A stretch of DNA of 64,000 nucleotides from RGIG9115 sp045649825 (GTDB lineage Bacteria; Bacillota; Clostridia; UBA1381): contig JAZRQO010000013.1 of assembly GCA_045649825.1 (NCBI GenBank), positions 9,976-73,975 of the forward strand, read 5' to 3'. Both the position numbers and the translations under genes were made by a program. Numbering within the stretch: position 1 is the stretch's first letter; every line of letters starts with the position of its first letter. A model generated the notes under the pieces. That model saw nothing but the letters and a program-made list of their open reading frames with translations, was not told where the DNA came from and searched no databases. Below are positions 34,302 through 42,338 of the stretch, piece after piece.

Positions 34302-34754
34302 TTATTCAGCAGGAGCTTCTTCGCCCTCTGCAGGAGCTTCTACATCTTCTGCAGGTGCTTCCTCGCTTTCAAGAGCTGCAGCCATTTCTTCCATGAGCTT
34401 CTGGTAATCTGACATCTTCATATCAGGTGTAACAGTTTCAAGTAACTGACCTGAAGCCACAGCGTCCTCAAATGTCATACCGTCGAGCTTAAGCACGTTT
34501 TCTATAGTCATATTATCATAAACATCTGTCATGCTTGCATTAGCATCAGCGTTCTCTATTCCATATTCCTTCATGAAATCTTCAACTGCCATGCCTCTTT
34601 CTGCCGCAAAGTCCTTAACCTTATCTCTGGGTCTGAACTTGTCGTAAAGTGCAAATGCCGCAAGAGCAATCACTACTACCAAGACTACTGCTATAACTGC
34701 ATTAACAGCCTTATCGGCTGAACTTCTTTTTGCCTTAACTTTTTCTTTTGCCAT
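34302..34754 (-). CDS. Single-pass membrane protein, paralogue 1 of the cluster
   Basis: 150 residues, the first gene of the cluster. It lacks the long acidic arm: a short basic N-terminus (KEKVKAKRSSADK) leads to a membrane helix (about 16-36), then the shared outer module (VKDFAAERGMAVEDFMKEYG, TIENVLKLDGMTFEDAVASG, MKMSDYQKLMEEM) and an EEAPAEDVEAPAEGEEAPAE tail. The positive-inside rule puts the module outside the cell. Three paralogues in a row suggest a heteromeric complex or ongoing duplication. Function unknown. Confidence 0.75.
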   Translation of the reverse strand: MAKEKVKAKRSSADKAVNAVIAVVLVVVIALAAFALYDKFRPRDKVKDFAAERGMAVEDFMKEYGIENADANASMTDVYDNMTIENVLKLDGMTFEDAVASGQLLETVTPDMKMSDYQKLMEEMAAALESEEAPAEDVEAPAEGEEAPAE

Positions 34755-34785
34755 TATTAATATCTCCTTTCGGTATTACCAAATA

Positions 34786-34814
34786 AATATACCACTTTTT
34801 TTCAAAAAAATCAA
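34786..34814 (-). promoter_or_regulatory. Promoter of the membrane cluster
   Basis: Read on the minus strand, TTGATT (34814-34809) and TATATT (34791-34786) are 17 bases apart, about 30 bases before the first start codon. Confidence 0.6.
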
Positions 34815-34926
34815 TACGTTTTTATAAATTAATTATGAATTTTCCGTTAAGGCATATAAATTGCCTGTTTTGGGGGCATAATTATGGAAATTTTTTTATC
34901 AAGTTATAAAAAATTTCAGAAAAAAC

Positions 34927-34955
34927 TTGTAATATTTCAAACTTTATTATATAAT
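34927..34955 (+). promoter_or_regulatory. lysS promoter
   Basis: TTGTAA (34927-34932) and TATAAT (34950-34955) with a 17-base spacer, then ATCGGAGGAATTTGTA and ATG 34988. Confidence 0.72.
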
Positions 34956-34987
34956 AGTGGTTAATGATATTATCGGAGGAATTTGTA

Positions 34988-36544
34988 ATGGAAAACAATC
35001 AGAATAATCAGAACGATACACAGGAGCTTTCCGAGCTTTTGCAGGTAAGACGCGATAAACTTGCCGAGCTTCAGAAAGACGGACGGGATCCTTTTGAAAT
35101 AACAAAATATACACGTACCCACACATCAAAAGAAATTACGGAGAATTGTACAACTGAAGAACGTACAATTTCTGTTCGCGGAGAAGAAAAGCAGGTTACA
35201 GCCAGCATTTCACCCCTCGACGGACAAACTGTTTCCGTTGCAGGACGTATTATGTCAAAGCGCGGTATGGGTAAGGTAGGATTTATCCACATTGCGGACA
35301 TTGACGGTCAGATTCAGGTTTTTGTTAAAAAAGACGTGCTTGGTGAGGATGAATACAACCGCTTCAAGAAGCTTGACGTCGGTGATATAATCGGTGCAGA
35401 GGGCGAAGTTTTCACAACTCAGACAGGTGAAGTATCAGTAAGAGCCGACAAAATAACTCTTCTTTCAAAATCGCTCCAGCCTCTTCCCGAGAAGTTCCAC
35501 GGCATGACAAATACCGACCTGCGTTACAGACAGCGTTATACCGACCTTATTATGAACAGGGACGTTAAAGACACATTTATAAAGCGTTCAAAAATTATTT
35601 CAACTATCCGCAGCTACCTTGGCGAGCAGGGATTTTTAGAGGTTGAAACACCTATGCTCGTTTCAAATGCAGGCGGTGCGGCAGCACGTCCTTTTGAAAC
35701 ACACTTCAACGCTCTTGATGAAGATTTCAAGCTCAGAATTTCACTTGAGCTTTACTTAAAGCGATTAATCGTCGGCGGACTTGAAAAGGTTTATGAAATC
35801 GGAAGAGTGTTCAGAAACGAAGGACTTGACACACGTCATAACCCAGAATTCACTCTTATGGAGCTTTACCAGGCATACACCGACTACCACGGTATGATGG
35901 ATTTAACAGAAAACCTCTACCGCCATGTTGCAAATGAAGTTCTCGGAACTACAAAAATCGTTTACAACGGCATAGAAATGGACCTCGGCAAGCCTTTTGA
36001 AAGAATTACAATGGTTGACGCAGTAAAGAAGTATTCAGGGGTTGACTTTAACGAAATCAAAACTCTTGAAGAAGCAAGAGCGGCAGCTAAAGAGCACCAC
36101 ATTGAATACGAAGAACGCCACAAGAAGGGAGATATATTAAACCTCTTCTTCGAGGAATTTGCAGAAGAGCATCTTATTCAGCCCACATTCGTTATGGACC
36201 ACCCAATCGAAATTTCTCCCCTTACAAAGAAAAAGCCGGAGAACCCCGAATATGTTGAACGTTTTGAATTCTTTATGAACGGCTGGGAAATGGCAAATGC
36301 ATATTCAGAGCTTAACGACCCCATCGACCAGAGAGAACGTTTCAAGGCTCAGGAAGAGCTTCTCGCTCAGGGCGACGACGAAGCAAACACCACAGACGAA
36401 GACTTCATGAACGCTCTTGAGATCGGTATGCCCCCCACAGGCGGCATAGGCTTCGGTATAGACAGAATGTGTATGCTCCTCACCGACTCCCAGGCAATAA
36501 GAGACGTCCTGCTCTTCCCAACAATGAAGCCACTTGATAAATAA
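34988..36544 (+). CDS. lysS: Lysyl-tRNA synthetase, class II
   Basis: 518 residues. The N-terminal OB fold binds the anticodon (TVSVAGRIMSKRGMGKVGFI, IQVFVKKD). Class II motifs follow: motif 2 YEIGRVFRNEGLDTRHNPEFT and motif 3 GIGFGIDRMCMLLTDS. Start is ATG 34988 after GGAGGAATTTGTA; the frame from 34964 is leader. Single-gene unit with promoter and terminator. Confidence 0.97.
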   Translation: MENNQNNQNDTQELSELLQVRRDKLAELQKDGRDPFEITKYTRTHTSKEITENCTTEERTISVRGEEKQVTASISPLDGQTVSVAGRIMSKRGMGKVGFIHIADIDGQIQVFVKKDVLGEDEYNRFKKLDVGDIIGAEGEVFTTQTGEVSVRADKITLLSKSLQPLPEKFHGMTNTDLRYRQRYTDLIMNRDVKDTFIKRSKIISTIRSYLGEQGFLEVETPMLVSNAGGAAARPFETHFNALDEDFKLRISLELYLKRLIVGGLEKVYEIGRVFRNEGLDTRHNPEFTLMELYQAYTDYHGMMDLTENLYRHVANEVLGTTKIVYNGIEMDLGKPFERITMVDAVKKYSGVDFNEIKTLEEARAAAKEHHIEYEERHKKGDILNLFFEEFAEEHLIQPTFVMDHPIEISPLTKKKPENPEYVERFEFFMNGWEMANAYSELNDPIDQRERFKAQEELLAQGDDEANTTDEDFMNALEIGMPPTGGIGFGIDRMCMLLTDSQAIRDVLLFPTMKPLDK

Positions 36545-36547
36545 ACC

Positions 36548-36613
36548 GCATAAAATAGGCACTTTCGGAGCTTTTGGTACTCCAAATTACTCCATTTGTG
36601 CTCCACTTTATGC
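36548..36613 (+). other. Imperfect hairpin in the lysS 3' region
   Basis: GCATAAAATAGGCAC near 36548 can pair with GTGCTCCACTTTATGC ending near 36613, with an inner GGAGC/ACTCC zone. It precedes the true terminator by about 35 bases; its role is unknown. Confidence 0.35.
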
Positions 36614-36646
36614 AAGAATATATGTTGAAAAAGGAACTGCTATTTA

Positions 36647-36680
36647 AAAGGGCAATGGAATTTACTCCATTGCCCTTTCA
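36647..36680 (+). terminator. Terminator of lysS
   Basis: AAAGGGCAATGGA and TCCATTGCCCTTT pair around a 6-base loop. The U-tract is interrupted. The 250 bases after it (to 36934) hold no supportable gene; GGGGACGTGCCTG at 36898 is an inverted copy of the motif at 5725. Confidence 0.7.
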
Positions 36681-36934
36681 GTTATTTTCATACTGTCACA
36701 AATGTATCTAAAACGACCTATTTCGTATTAATAGCAAACAACTCCTTTTATCTTAAATTATCAATTTTATTCAGTATATGGCACTTTAAAATATTCCAAA
36801 TAATTTTTAAACTTATCTTGTGCCGATAACGGTATATTTATTAATAATCAAATCATTATGCTTTATAAAATGCGCACAAACGCACCTGAGCGAAATTGGG
36901 GACGTGCCTGTTTTTGCATGATTTTATTCAGCAT

Positions 36935-36973
36935 AAAAAAGTATCAGCAAAACATTGTTGCTGATACTTTTTT
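36935..36973 (-). terminator. Terminator of the PepSY lipoprotein gene
   Basis: AAAAAGTATCAGCAA and TTGCTGATACTTTTTT pair around a short loop; A- and T-runs allow use on both strands. Confidence 0.85.
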
Positions 36974-36980
36974 CGTATTC

Positions 36981-37358
36981 TTAATCGTCTATATCTGTTT
37001 CCCAACTCATTATTGTGCCGTCGGAGGCGTTTATGTCGGCATCATATTCGCTTCTGCCTTTTTTGAACTCGATCTCATAATGCCACACACCGTTGTCCTT
37101 TTCAAGCTCTACTCTGTCAAAAATCACTTCGCCGTGGGAAAGGCCCGCCTTTTGAAGTGCGATTTCTTTTGCCTTTTCCTCGCCTATAAGGTTTTGGGAG
37201 TTTGCCGTAGTTTTGTTTTCAGGTACGGGGATTGCAGTTGCCTGCATAAGGGATTGTGTTGCCACAGGTGTATTTGTTTCCATTGGTGCGTTTACATTTC
37301 TGCCGCAGGAAGCAAGCAAAGCACCACACAGTGCAACTGCACATAAAATTTTAATCAT
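36981..37358 (-). CDS. PepSY-domain lipoprotein
   Basis: 125 residues. The lipobox LLASC (about 12-16) after a hydrophobic signal marks a lipoprotein. A threonine/proline linker leads to one PepSY domain (about 55-120) with AKEIALQKAGLSHGEV, VWHYEIEFKKG and ADINASDGTIMSWE. PepSY domains are thought to inhibit proteases or act in wall stress. GGAGCGAATAAAGGT precedes ATG 37358. Confidence 0.88.
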   Translation of the reverse strand: MIKILCAVALCGALLASCGRNVNAPMETNTPVATQSLMQATAIPVPENKTTANSQNLIGEEKAKEIALQKAGLSHGEVIFDRVELEKDNGVWHYEIEFKKGRSEYDADINASDGTIMSWETDIDD

Positions 37359-37476
37359 ACCTTTATTCGCTCCTTTCAAAATCATATAGCTTAGTATGGT
37401 TTGTTATTTTATTTATATGCAAATAACAAACATCTATCGAAATATGATTATCCACACTTGCAGAAAAAGGATTTTA

Positions 37477-37989
37477 TCAGTCGAGAACGAGTGAGGGAGC
37501 AGTATAAATTCTTGCGGCATATTCTGCGTCAAGGGAGTAAAGCCCTTTTGCATCACTTCCGAAAAGCTCCATTTTTTTAATCATATCGTCTGCATTCTTT
37601 TCTTCTTCAAGCTGTTCCTTTACAAACCAGTCTAAAAACTGCATTGTTCTGAAATCTTTTACGTCGTATGCGGCACCGTAGATGTCGTTTATAAGGCTTG
37701 TTACATATTTTTCGTGTTCAAGTCCTGCTTTTAAGGGGTCCATAAGAGTTTTAAGCTCTTTATCCGGCTTGTCGATTGCACCAAGCTCTACCTTTTCACC
37801 GCACATCTGCAGATACTTCAAAAAGAGCATTGCATGGTCACGCTCCTCCTGAGCCTGAATCATATACCAGTTTGCAAAACCGTCAAGACCCTCTGCCTCA
37901 TAAAAAACTGAAAAATCAAGATACAGATAAGCTGAATAAAGCTCTTTTGTTATCTGTTCATTAAGTAATTTTGAAACCTTCATATCCAT
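37477..37989 (-). CDS. ftnA: Ferritin (non-haem)
   Basis: 170 residues, four-helix ferritin fold. Ferroxidase residues are seen in NEQITKELYSAYLYLDF (Glu), AQEERDHAMLF (Glu, Glu, His) and VKEQLEEEKNADD (Glu, Gln/Glu). It stores iron as a ferric mineral. GGAGGTAGGACAT precedes ATG 37989. It lies directly downstream of a rubrerythrin gene's displaced 3' end, so before insertion of the mobile element the order was fur - rubrerythrin - ferritin, an iron and peroxide defence group. Confidence 0.95.
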   Translation of the reverse strand: MDMKVSKLLNEQITKELYSAYLYLDFSVFYEAEGLDGFANWYMIQAQEERDHAMLFLKYLQMCGEKVELGAIDKPDKELKTLMDPLKAGLEHEKYVTSLINDIYGAAYDVKDFRTMQFLDWFVKEQLEEEKNADDMIKKMELFGSDAKGLYSLDAEYAARIYTAPSLVLD

Positions 37990-38012
37990 ATGTCCTACCT
38001 CCATTTCTGAAA

Positions 38013-38039
38013 CAGGCGACCCCAGAAGCGGCCGCCTGC
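38013..38039 (-). terminator. Old terminator of the rubrerythrin gene
   Basis: On the minus strand GCAGGCG and CGCCTG pair around GCCGCTTCTGGGGT-like loop bases, followed by TTTC. It sits just after the rubrerythrin remnant and before ferritin, as expected for the original gene end. Confidence 0.6.
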
Positions 38040-38049
38040 AAAATATATC

Positions 38050-38106
38050 TTATTTGAAGTATCTGTTGAGAAGTCCCTCAAGGCCTCTGCCGTGTCTTGC
38101 CTCGTC
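38050..38106 (-). pseudogene. Displaced 3' end of a rubrerythrin gene
   Basis: Eighteen codons plus stop read DEARHGRGLEGLLNRYFK. The intact rubrerythrin at 42339 ends DEARHGKGLEGLLKRYF. Homology stops abruptly at the GAC codon 38104-38106, where AT-rich element sequence begins. At DNA level the two 3' ends are clearly related but not identical, so the element brought its own copy of the gene end and pushed the original aside. Confidence 0.8.
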
Positions 38107-38153
38107 TTGAGGGTTATTTAATTTTTTACTGTAATTTCAATATATTCAAAGGT

Positions 38154-38184
38154 GTGGGTTTTGCAAACCCCACTTTTTTCCACT
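38154..38184. terminator. Hairpin at the integrase end of the element
   Basis: GTGGGTTTTGCAAACCCCAC followed by TTTTTT on the plus strand. It lies between the integrase stop and the element boundary and may shield the flank from transcription. Confidence 0.6.
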
Positions 38185-38236
38185 TGAGAAACTGGGGCAA
38201 AGAGAATATGTTGAGATTACGCTGAAAAAGTCAATT

Positions 38237-39553
38237 TTACATTTCATTTAGAACAGAGAGTAGTCTGTCTTTTGCGTCCTCTGTGGTTGTTGCATAATAC
38301 TTTTGACAGATGTTTGTGTTAGCATGCCCTAAATGCTCTGCAAGAGCAATCATAGGGATGTTTTGCATAGCAATTATTGACGCATTTGTGTGGCGTAAAG
38401 CGTGAAAATGAAAGTTTATATTTGTTTCTTTTTTGACTTTATCAGTCCAATATTTTACAGAATTGATAGTGATGAGTTCCCCATTTTCTTTTCTTTGAAT
38501 AAAATCTCCACCTACAATTTTAACCTCTTTATCTTTTATAGTTCTGTCATATACTACCTCTGTATTTTTATAACCTTTGCTCTGTTTATCTTTGTCTTGT
38601 TGCTTTTTATATTCTATCAAGTAATCATACAATTTGGTTGGAACTTTTACCTTTCTTTTGCTCTTTTTGGTTTTAGTTGGTCCTAAATAGAAAATCTTTT
38701 CTTCTTGACTATAAAGCAACTGTTTGTTTATGTGTAATTCGTGGTTAGTTCTGTCAAAGTCCTTCCACATTAAAGCCATACATTCTGAAATACGTAAACC
38801 ACAGTAATAACAAAGTAAAAATGATATATATAGGTTGCCATCTTTCATAACAGATATAATTTGCTCTATCTGCTCTTTGTTATATATTTCTATTTGTTCT
38901 CCCTCATCTTGTTTAGGTGGCATTGATAGTTTTGTGGTTTTATTTTCAAAATCTTTCCTATATCTTTCTGGTTCAAGCCAATCATTATCATAAGCATATC
39001 CATATATTAGCCATATAAGTTTAAGAAAACCCTCAACATAACTATACTTGTAGCCTTGTTCAAAATTATTGTATTCATCCCCATCCTTGTATAGTTTTGC
39101 AAGATAGTTTTCTATATCTGCTTTGGAAATCTCTGCAAGTTTTTTATTCCCCCATTTAGGTTGAATGTGGTGTTCCCATAAAGACAGATGTCTTCTTGTG
39201 GTACTTTCCCTTTTGGTAAAAGCCCTATTTTCAAGATAGTGGTCAAATACTTCTTGAAATGTTTTTGTATAATCTCTTGTGGTGGTGGGTTCAATAGGTT
39301 TTTCGTGTGCCCATTTATAAGCAAGTTCATCTCTTGCCTTTTTTGCTTGAAGTGCAGTATGATAACCACCTCTATTTGTATCTTTGGATATGCCATTGTA
39401 TTTTCTTGTCAGTCTAAAACCCCAAGTTCCTTTTCCTACTTCCTCATATACACCTCTGTATTTTTTCTCTTTTTTTGCTTTTTCCTTTTCTTTCTGCTCT
39501 TTCAAGGTTTTTGATATTGTTCCCTTTTGAACTCTCTCTTTTAAGGTAGCCAT
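38237..39553 (-). CDS. int: Tn916-like tyrosine integrase
   Basis: 438 residues from ATG 39553 (the frame upstream to 39868 is AT-rich and without a start signal). An AP2-like arm-binding domain (about 28-70, KYRGVYEEVGKGTWGFRLTR) precedes a SAM-like core-binding domain (about 90-190) and the catalytic domain with R (YCGLRISECMAL), HxxR (FHALRHTNAS), H (AEHLGHANT) and Y (ICQKYYATTT). All active residues are present. It probably integrates and excises the element. The GGGGTAA next to its start could be a self-regulatory or arm site. Confidence 0.93.
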   Translation of the reverse strand: MATLKERVQKGTISKTLKEQKEKEKAKKEKKYRGVYEEVGKGTWGFRLTRKYNGISKDTNRGGYHTALQAKKARDELAYKWAHEKPIEPTTTRDYTKTFQEVFDHYLENRAFTKRESTTRRHLSLWEHHIQPKWGNKKLAEISKADIENYLAKLYKDGDEYNNFEQGYKYSYVEGFLKLIWLIYGYAYDNDWLEPERYRKDFENKTTKLSMPPKQDEGEQIEIYNKEQIEQIISVMKDGNLYISFLLCYYCGLRISECMALMWKDFDRTNHELHINKQLLYSQEEKIFYLGPTKTKKSKRKVKVPTKLYDYLIEYKKQQDKDKQSKGYKNTEVVYDRTIKDKEVKIVGGDFIQRKENGELITINSVKYWTDKVKKETNINFHFHALRHTNASIIAMQNIPMIALAEHLGHANTNICQKYYATTTEDAKDRLLSVLNEM

Positions 39554-39991
39554 ATTTCTTACCCCACTTTCTTTGTCATTATTTAAGTTCTTGAAACTAT
39601 TGTAACTCTTCAATGTGCTATAGTCAAGCGTTTTTTGCATAATTTGATATAAATATTTTGTGTGTAAAAATGGGGTAAAAAATAAAGTCCTAAAAAACTT
39701 ACATAATTTAGGGGTAAAATCAGCATAAAGCGTTGGTTTATAAGCGTTGTTTTTTGCCAAATATTTTTCAACCACATATTTTTTTATGATTTTTAAAGGT
39801 GTTTTTATCTGTTTTCTAATAGGATGTTCCATAAAAATATATAAAGTGTTGGAAAAATATAAAAGCAATTCTATGTGCTGATGAGTTCATTTTTTACTGA
39901 TTTATATTGATTAAAATGGAACATTATGGTATAATGTGTATGACATAAATTAGAGTTGGGGTATGCTTAAAAAGGATGGAGGTAAGAGAAT

Positions 39992-40252
39992 ATGTATAAA
40001 TTGGAACGTACGCGCAAAGGCAAGATTGTTTTTGGTGTTTTATCACTCATTTTCTTTGTATTGTTTTTACGTGGATATATGGGTGGTGGCTATGAAATAA
40101 TAGTGGATGGTTATATGAATGAACCTTTATCATCAATTGTTATGATTTCTTCACTATTTTCTGCTATTATTTGTTTAGTATGCTTTTTTGTGGTTAATGC
40201 GTTGGAAAAAGATATAGTTGAGTGGTTGAAAATAATTGACAAAAACAACTGA
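39992..40252 (+). CDS. Small two-helix membrane protein
   Basis: 86 residues, membrane segments at about 12-29 (IVFGVLSLIFFVLFL) and 48-68 (MISSLFSAIICLVCFFVV). GGATGGAGGTAAGAG precedes ATG 39992. No family recognised. It travels with the element together with the next gene, which has a similar layout. Confidence 0.65.
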   Translation: MYKLERTRKGKIVFGVLSLIFFVLFLRGYMGGGYEIIVDGYMNEPLSSIVMISSLFSAIICLVCFFVVNALEKDIVEWLKIIDKNN

Positions 40253-40306
40253 TAGGTTAATAAACTTTAAAAGATAAAACTCTTTTGATAATATAGAGGT
40301 GGTAAT

Positions 40307-40498
40307 ATGAAAAAATGGTACTTATGGTTAGTTTTAGCACTTATATTTGCTATTGGTGGAGTGATAAATTATTTTGATGAGAGAAGTATTATTGGCTCAA
40401 TTATTCAAGTTTGCATTACTACATTTCTTGCTTTTGTTCAATTTTTTTGTGATAGGAATGGAGAAAAAGGAAAAAAGTATTTAAGTATATTGGGATAA
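40307..40498 (+). CDS. Very small membrane protein
   Basis: 63 residues, hydrophobic at about 4-20 and 30-46 (WYLWLVLALIFAIGGVI; IIQVCITTFLAFVQFF). AGAGGTGGTAAT precedes the ATG. Function unknown; not clearly related in sequence to its neighbour. Confidence 0.6.
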   Translation: MKKWYLWLVLALIFAIGGVINYFDERSIIGSIIQVCITTFLAFVQFFCDRNGEKGKKYLSILG

Positions 40499-40563
40499 CT
40501 GTATTAGTATTATTGGTTATATGGTTGCTATTTCTTATCTGTAATACGTTTTTATAAAAAGAT

Positions 40564-40672
40564 TAGGCTATGAAACCAAAACCTAAAATAATAGGCTATG
40601 GAAATAAGTCCTAAACAATAGGTTATAAAAACAAGTCCTAAAAATTAGGTTATGAAATCAAAGCCCATCTAA
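40564..40672. repeat. Four tandem 27-28-base repeats
   Basis: Units begin at 40564, 40592, 40619 and 40646 with TAGGCTATG or TAGGTTATG and end in CCTAAA. At each junction CCTA and TAGG can form a small hairpin. The array runs straight into a terminator (AAAGCCCATC..GATGGGCTTT, 40660-40705). Not coding in any frame that I can support. Confidence 0.75.
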
Positions 40673-40705
40673 AGATTATGAAAAAATCTTTGGATGGGCT
40701 TTTTG
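40660..40705 (+). terminator. Terminator after the tandem repeats
   Basis: AAAGCCCATCTAAAGATT pairs with AATCTTTGGATGGGCTTT (one U-G pair), loop ATGAAAA, then TTTTT. Confidence 0.82.
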
Positions 40706-41052
40706 TATGCACTCAAAAATAGAGGTTATTTTTTCAGCAAATAAAGATTGTCATTTCAACTTTTTAGACATAAATTATAAAACTTTTGACATGTGTTATA
40801 AAAGATTATAGACTAAAAAAATAAAAGTTTGGACAAAAAGAACTACAGTTTAAATATAATATATTAGGAAGATTATAATTATAGATAAAATTACTTAAAC
40901 CTATTGAACTTAAACAATGATAATCTAATATTCAAGTTGGTATTCCTCAAGGGTGGTTGGGTGGGTGTAGTCAAGGTCAGCCAATGGTGTATATATGAAG
41001 GTTGGGTGGGTGGGGATGTCAATTATAGTTTGTGATATAAGTTTTTAGGGTG

Positions 41053-41204
41053 GCAGAATGTTCCCTTTGTGCAATAAGGGAACATTCTGCATAAACTTAA
41101 AAAGATTGTAGTTATGGGAATATGTGAATGAGATTTTGCAAAATCTCATTCACATACAAAAAATAATGTTCTATTCACACTTGAAAACGTGTGAATAGAA
41201 CATT
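41053..41204. repeat. Trio of perfect hairpins before the second recombinase
   Basis: Three inverted repeats: GCAGAATGTTCCCTT arms (41053-41067/41076-41090); a perfect 36-base palindrome starting TATGTGAATGAGATTTTG (41121-41156); and AATGTTCTATTCACAC arms (41165-41180/41189-41204). The arms share AATGTTC and ATTCAC. The first 350 bases of this gap (40706-41050) are AT-rich with a GGTTGGGTGGGTG tract near 40965 and 41000 but no gene. Confidence 0.8.
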
Positions 41205-41233
41205 AAAAATCTACAAAAGAGGGGTTGTTTATA

Positions 41234-41863
41234 ATGGGAAAAAGATATGATGAGAAAAAAGGCAAGGTTGGAAATAAGCATAAAGCAGAACCAATAAAGA
41301 ATATCAAGGATATTCAAAAGATTAAACAATATCTTTTAGGGAAGAACTCAAAGAGGGATTATGCCCTCTTTGTAGTTGGAATTAACATAGGTCTGAGAGC
41401 GTCAGACCTTGTTAAATTAAAGGTTGGAGAAATCTATAATATAGAGCGTGGAGAGGTTAGAGAAAAGGTTAGGATATTAGAATTGAAAACTGGCAAGGAG
41501 AGAGAGTTTACAGTAAATAGTTCAGCAAAAAATGCCTTATATCTGTATTTTAGTGAGAGGGGTAGTTTAGATAAGGATGATTGGGTATTTCAATCACAAA
41601 AGCACTCATCCCTACACGTTAAATCAGTTGCAAGAATGATAAGAGAGGTAGGCAGAGAGTTGGGGTTGCCTTATAATCTGTCAAGCCACAGTCTGAGAAA
41701 GACTTTTGGATATCAAGCATACATAAGTAACATACAGAAAGATAATGGCTTTATTTATACCCTACAATCTATTTTTAACCACAGTTCAGCAAAAACTACA
41801 TTAAGGTATATTGATATAGATATAGAGAAAATCAGTAATGTTTATCAAGAACTAAATCTATAA
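41234..41863 (+). CDS. Short tyrosine recombinase
   Basis: 209 residues, catalytic domain only in essence. R in GINIGLRASDLVKL, HxxR in SSHSLRKTFG, H in IFNHSSAKTT and Y in LRYIDIDI are all present. The arm-binding and core-binding parts of larger integrases are missing, as in FimB-type invertases and some Clostridia recombinases. AGAGGGGTTG precedes ATG 41234. The hairpin trio just upstream may be its substrate or operator. Confidence 0.88.
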   Translation: MGKRYDEKKGKVGNKHKAEPIKNIKDIQKIKQYLLGKNSKRDYALFVVGINIGLRASDLVKLKVGEIYNIERGEVREKVRILELKTGKEREFTVNSSAKNALYLYFSERGSLDKDDWVFQSQKHSSLHVKSVARMIREVGRELGLPYNLSSHSLRKTFGYQAYISNIQKDNGFIYTLQSIFNHSSAKTTLRYIDIDIEKISNVYQELNL

Positions 41864-42204
41864 TGGGGTTATAGGGTATAGATTTGTATTTTTAGCAAAA
41901 GTGTTATAAATGCAGTAATAGCGTAGAGAAATCATATTTTAGATTTTGAAAATCAGTTATAGTGTGATGACAACATATTAAAGGGGTTAGAGATAAATAT
42001 TTGCAGATTATTTGAGTTTAATTTATTTCTAATCAGTAAATATAGGGGTAAATAATATTATAGGGGGTTAATCTTAAAATATTTAGGGGTTTAATTTCGT
42101 AAGAGATATTAAAAGTGGGGTAATTGTAAATTTACCCCACTTTTAATGTTTTTGAGATTTTGAAATTTTGCATTCTCACAGTTCTAACCCCACACTTTAA
42201 CATA
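41864..42204. repeat. GGGGTAA-type iterons and hairpin at the element end
   Basis: GGGGTTA/GGGGTAA/GGGGTTTAA occur near 41873, 41981, 42045, 42064, 42086 and 42117, the last inside a hairpin with ATTAAAAGTGGGGTAA arms (42108-42146). The same motif appears near the integrase start (39559 inverted, 39672, 39711). Such direct repeats near both ends suit arm-type integrase sites. No gene is present. Confidence 0.6.
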
Positions 42205-42318
42205 AAAAATTGGTTTTGTTGAGATTGCGCAACAAAACCAATTTTTTGATTTCATAATTTACCTAAAAATCTGTTGACAATAGGTAATATAAGGGTTTGA
42301 GAGATTTCTCAAACCCTT
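42205..42318 (-). terminator. Two hairpins downstream of rubrerythrin
   Basis: AAAAAATTGGTTTTGTTG pairs with CAACAAAACCAATTTTTT (42205-42246); AAGGGTTTGAGA pairs with TCTCAAACCCTT (42291-42318). The second lies 20 bases beyond the rubrerythrin stop and replaces the old terminator cut off by the element. Confidence 0.7.
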
Positions 42319-42338
42319 AAAATGTTGTTATTTCAATA

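Larger units (their letters stand above)
38107..42338. mobile_element. Small integrative element in the rubrerythrin 3' end
   Basis: About 4.2 kb, markedly richer in A and T than its flanks. It holds a Tn916-type tyrosine integrase next to one end, two small membrane proteins, a second short tyrosine recombinase, a 27-base tandem repeat, a trio of perfect hairpins and repeated GGGGTAA motifs. One end abuts the displaced rubrerythrin remnant and the other merges with the intact rubrerythrin gene. No replication, conjugation or cargo gene is recognisable, so it is either a minimal or decayed element. Exact attachment cores could not be fixed. Confidence 0.75.

Noticed and set aside
36858..37346. 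162-codon plus-strand frame
   Set aside because: Antisense to the PepSY lipoprotein gene and its terminator; no ribosome binding site.
38237..39868. Integrase start at 39868
   Set aside because: The extra 105 residues are AT-driven and without a start signal; homology and the AP2-like domain fit a start at 39553.
40564..40672. CRISPR array
   Set aside because: The units are contiguous 27-28-base tandem repeats without unique spacers and no cas gene is present.
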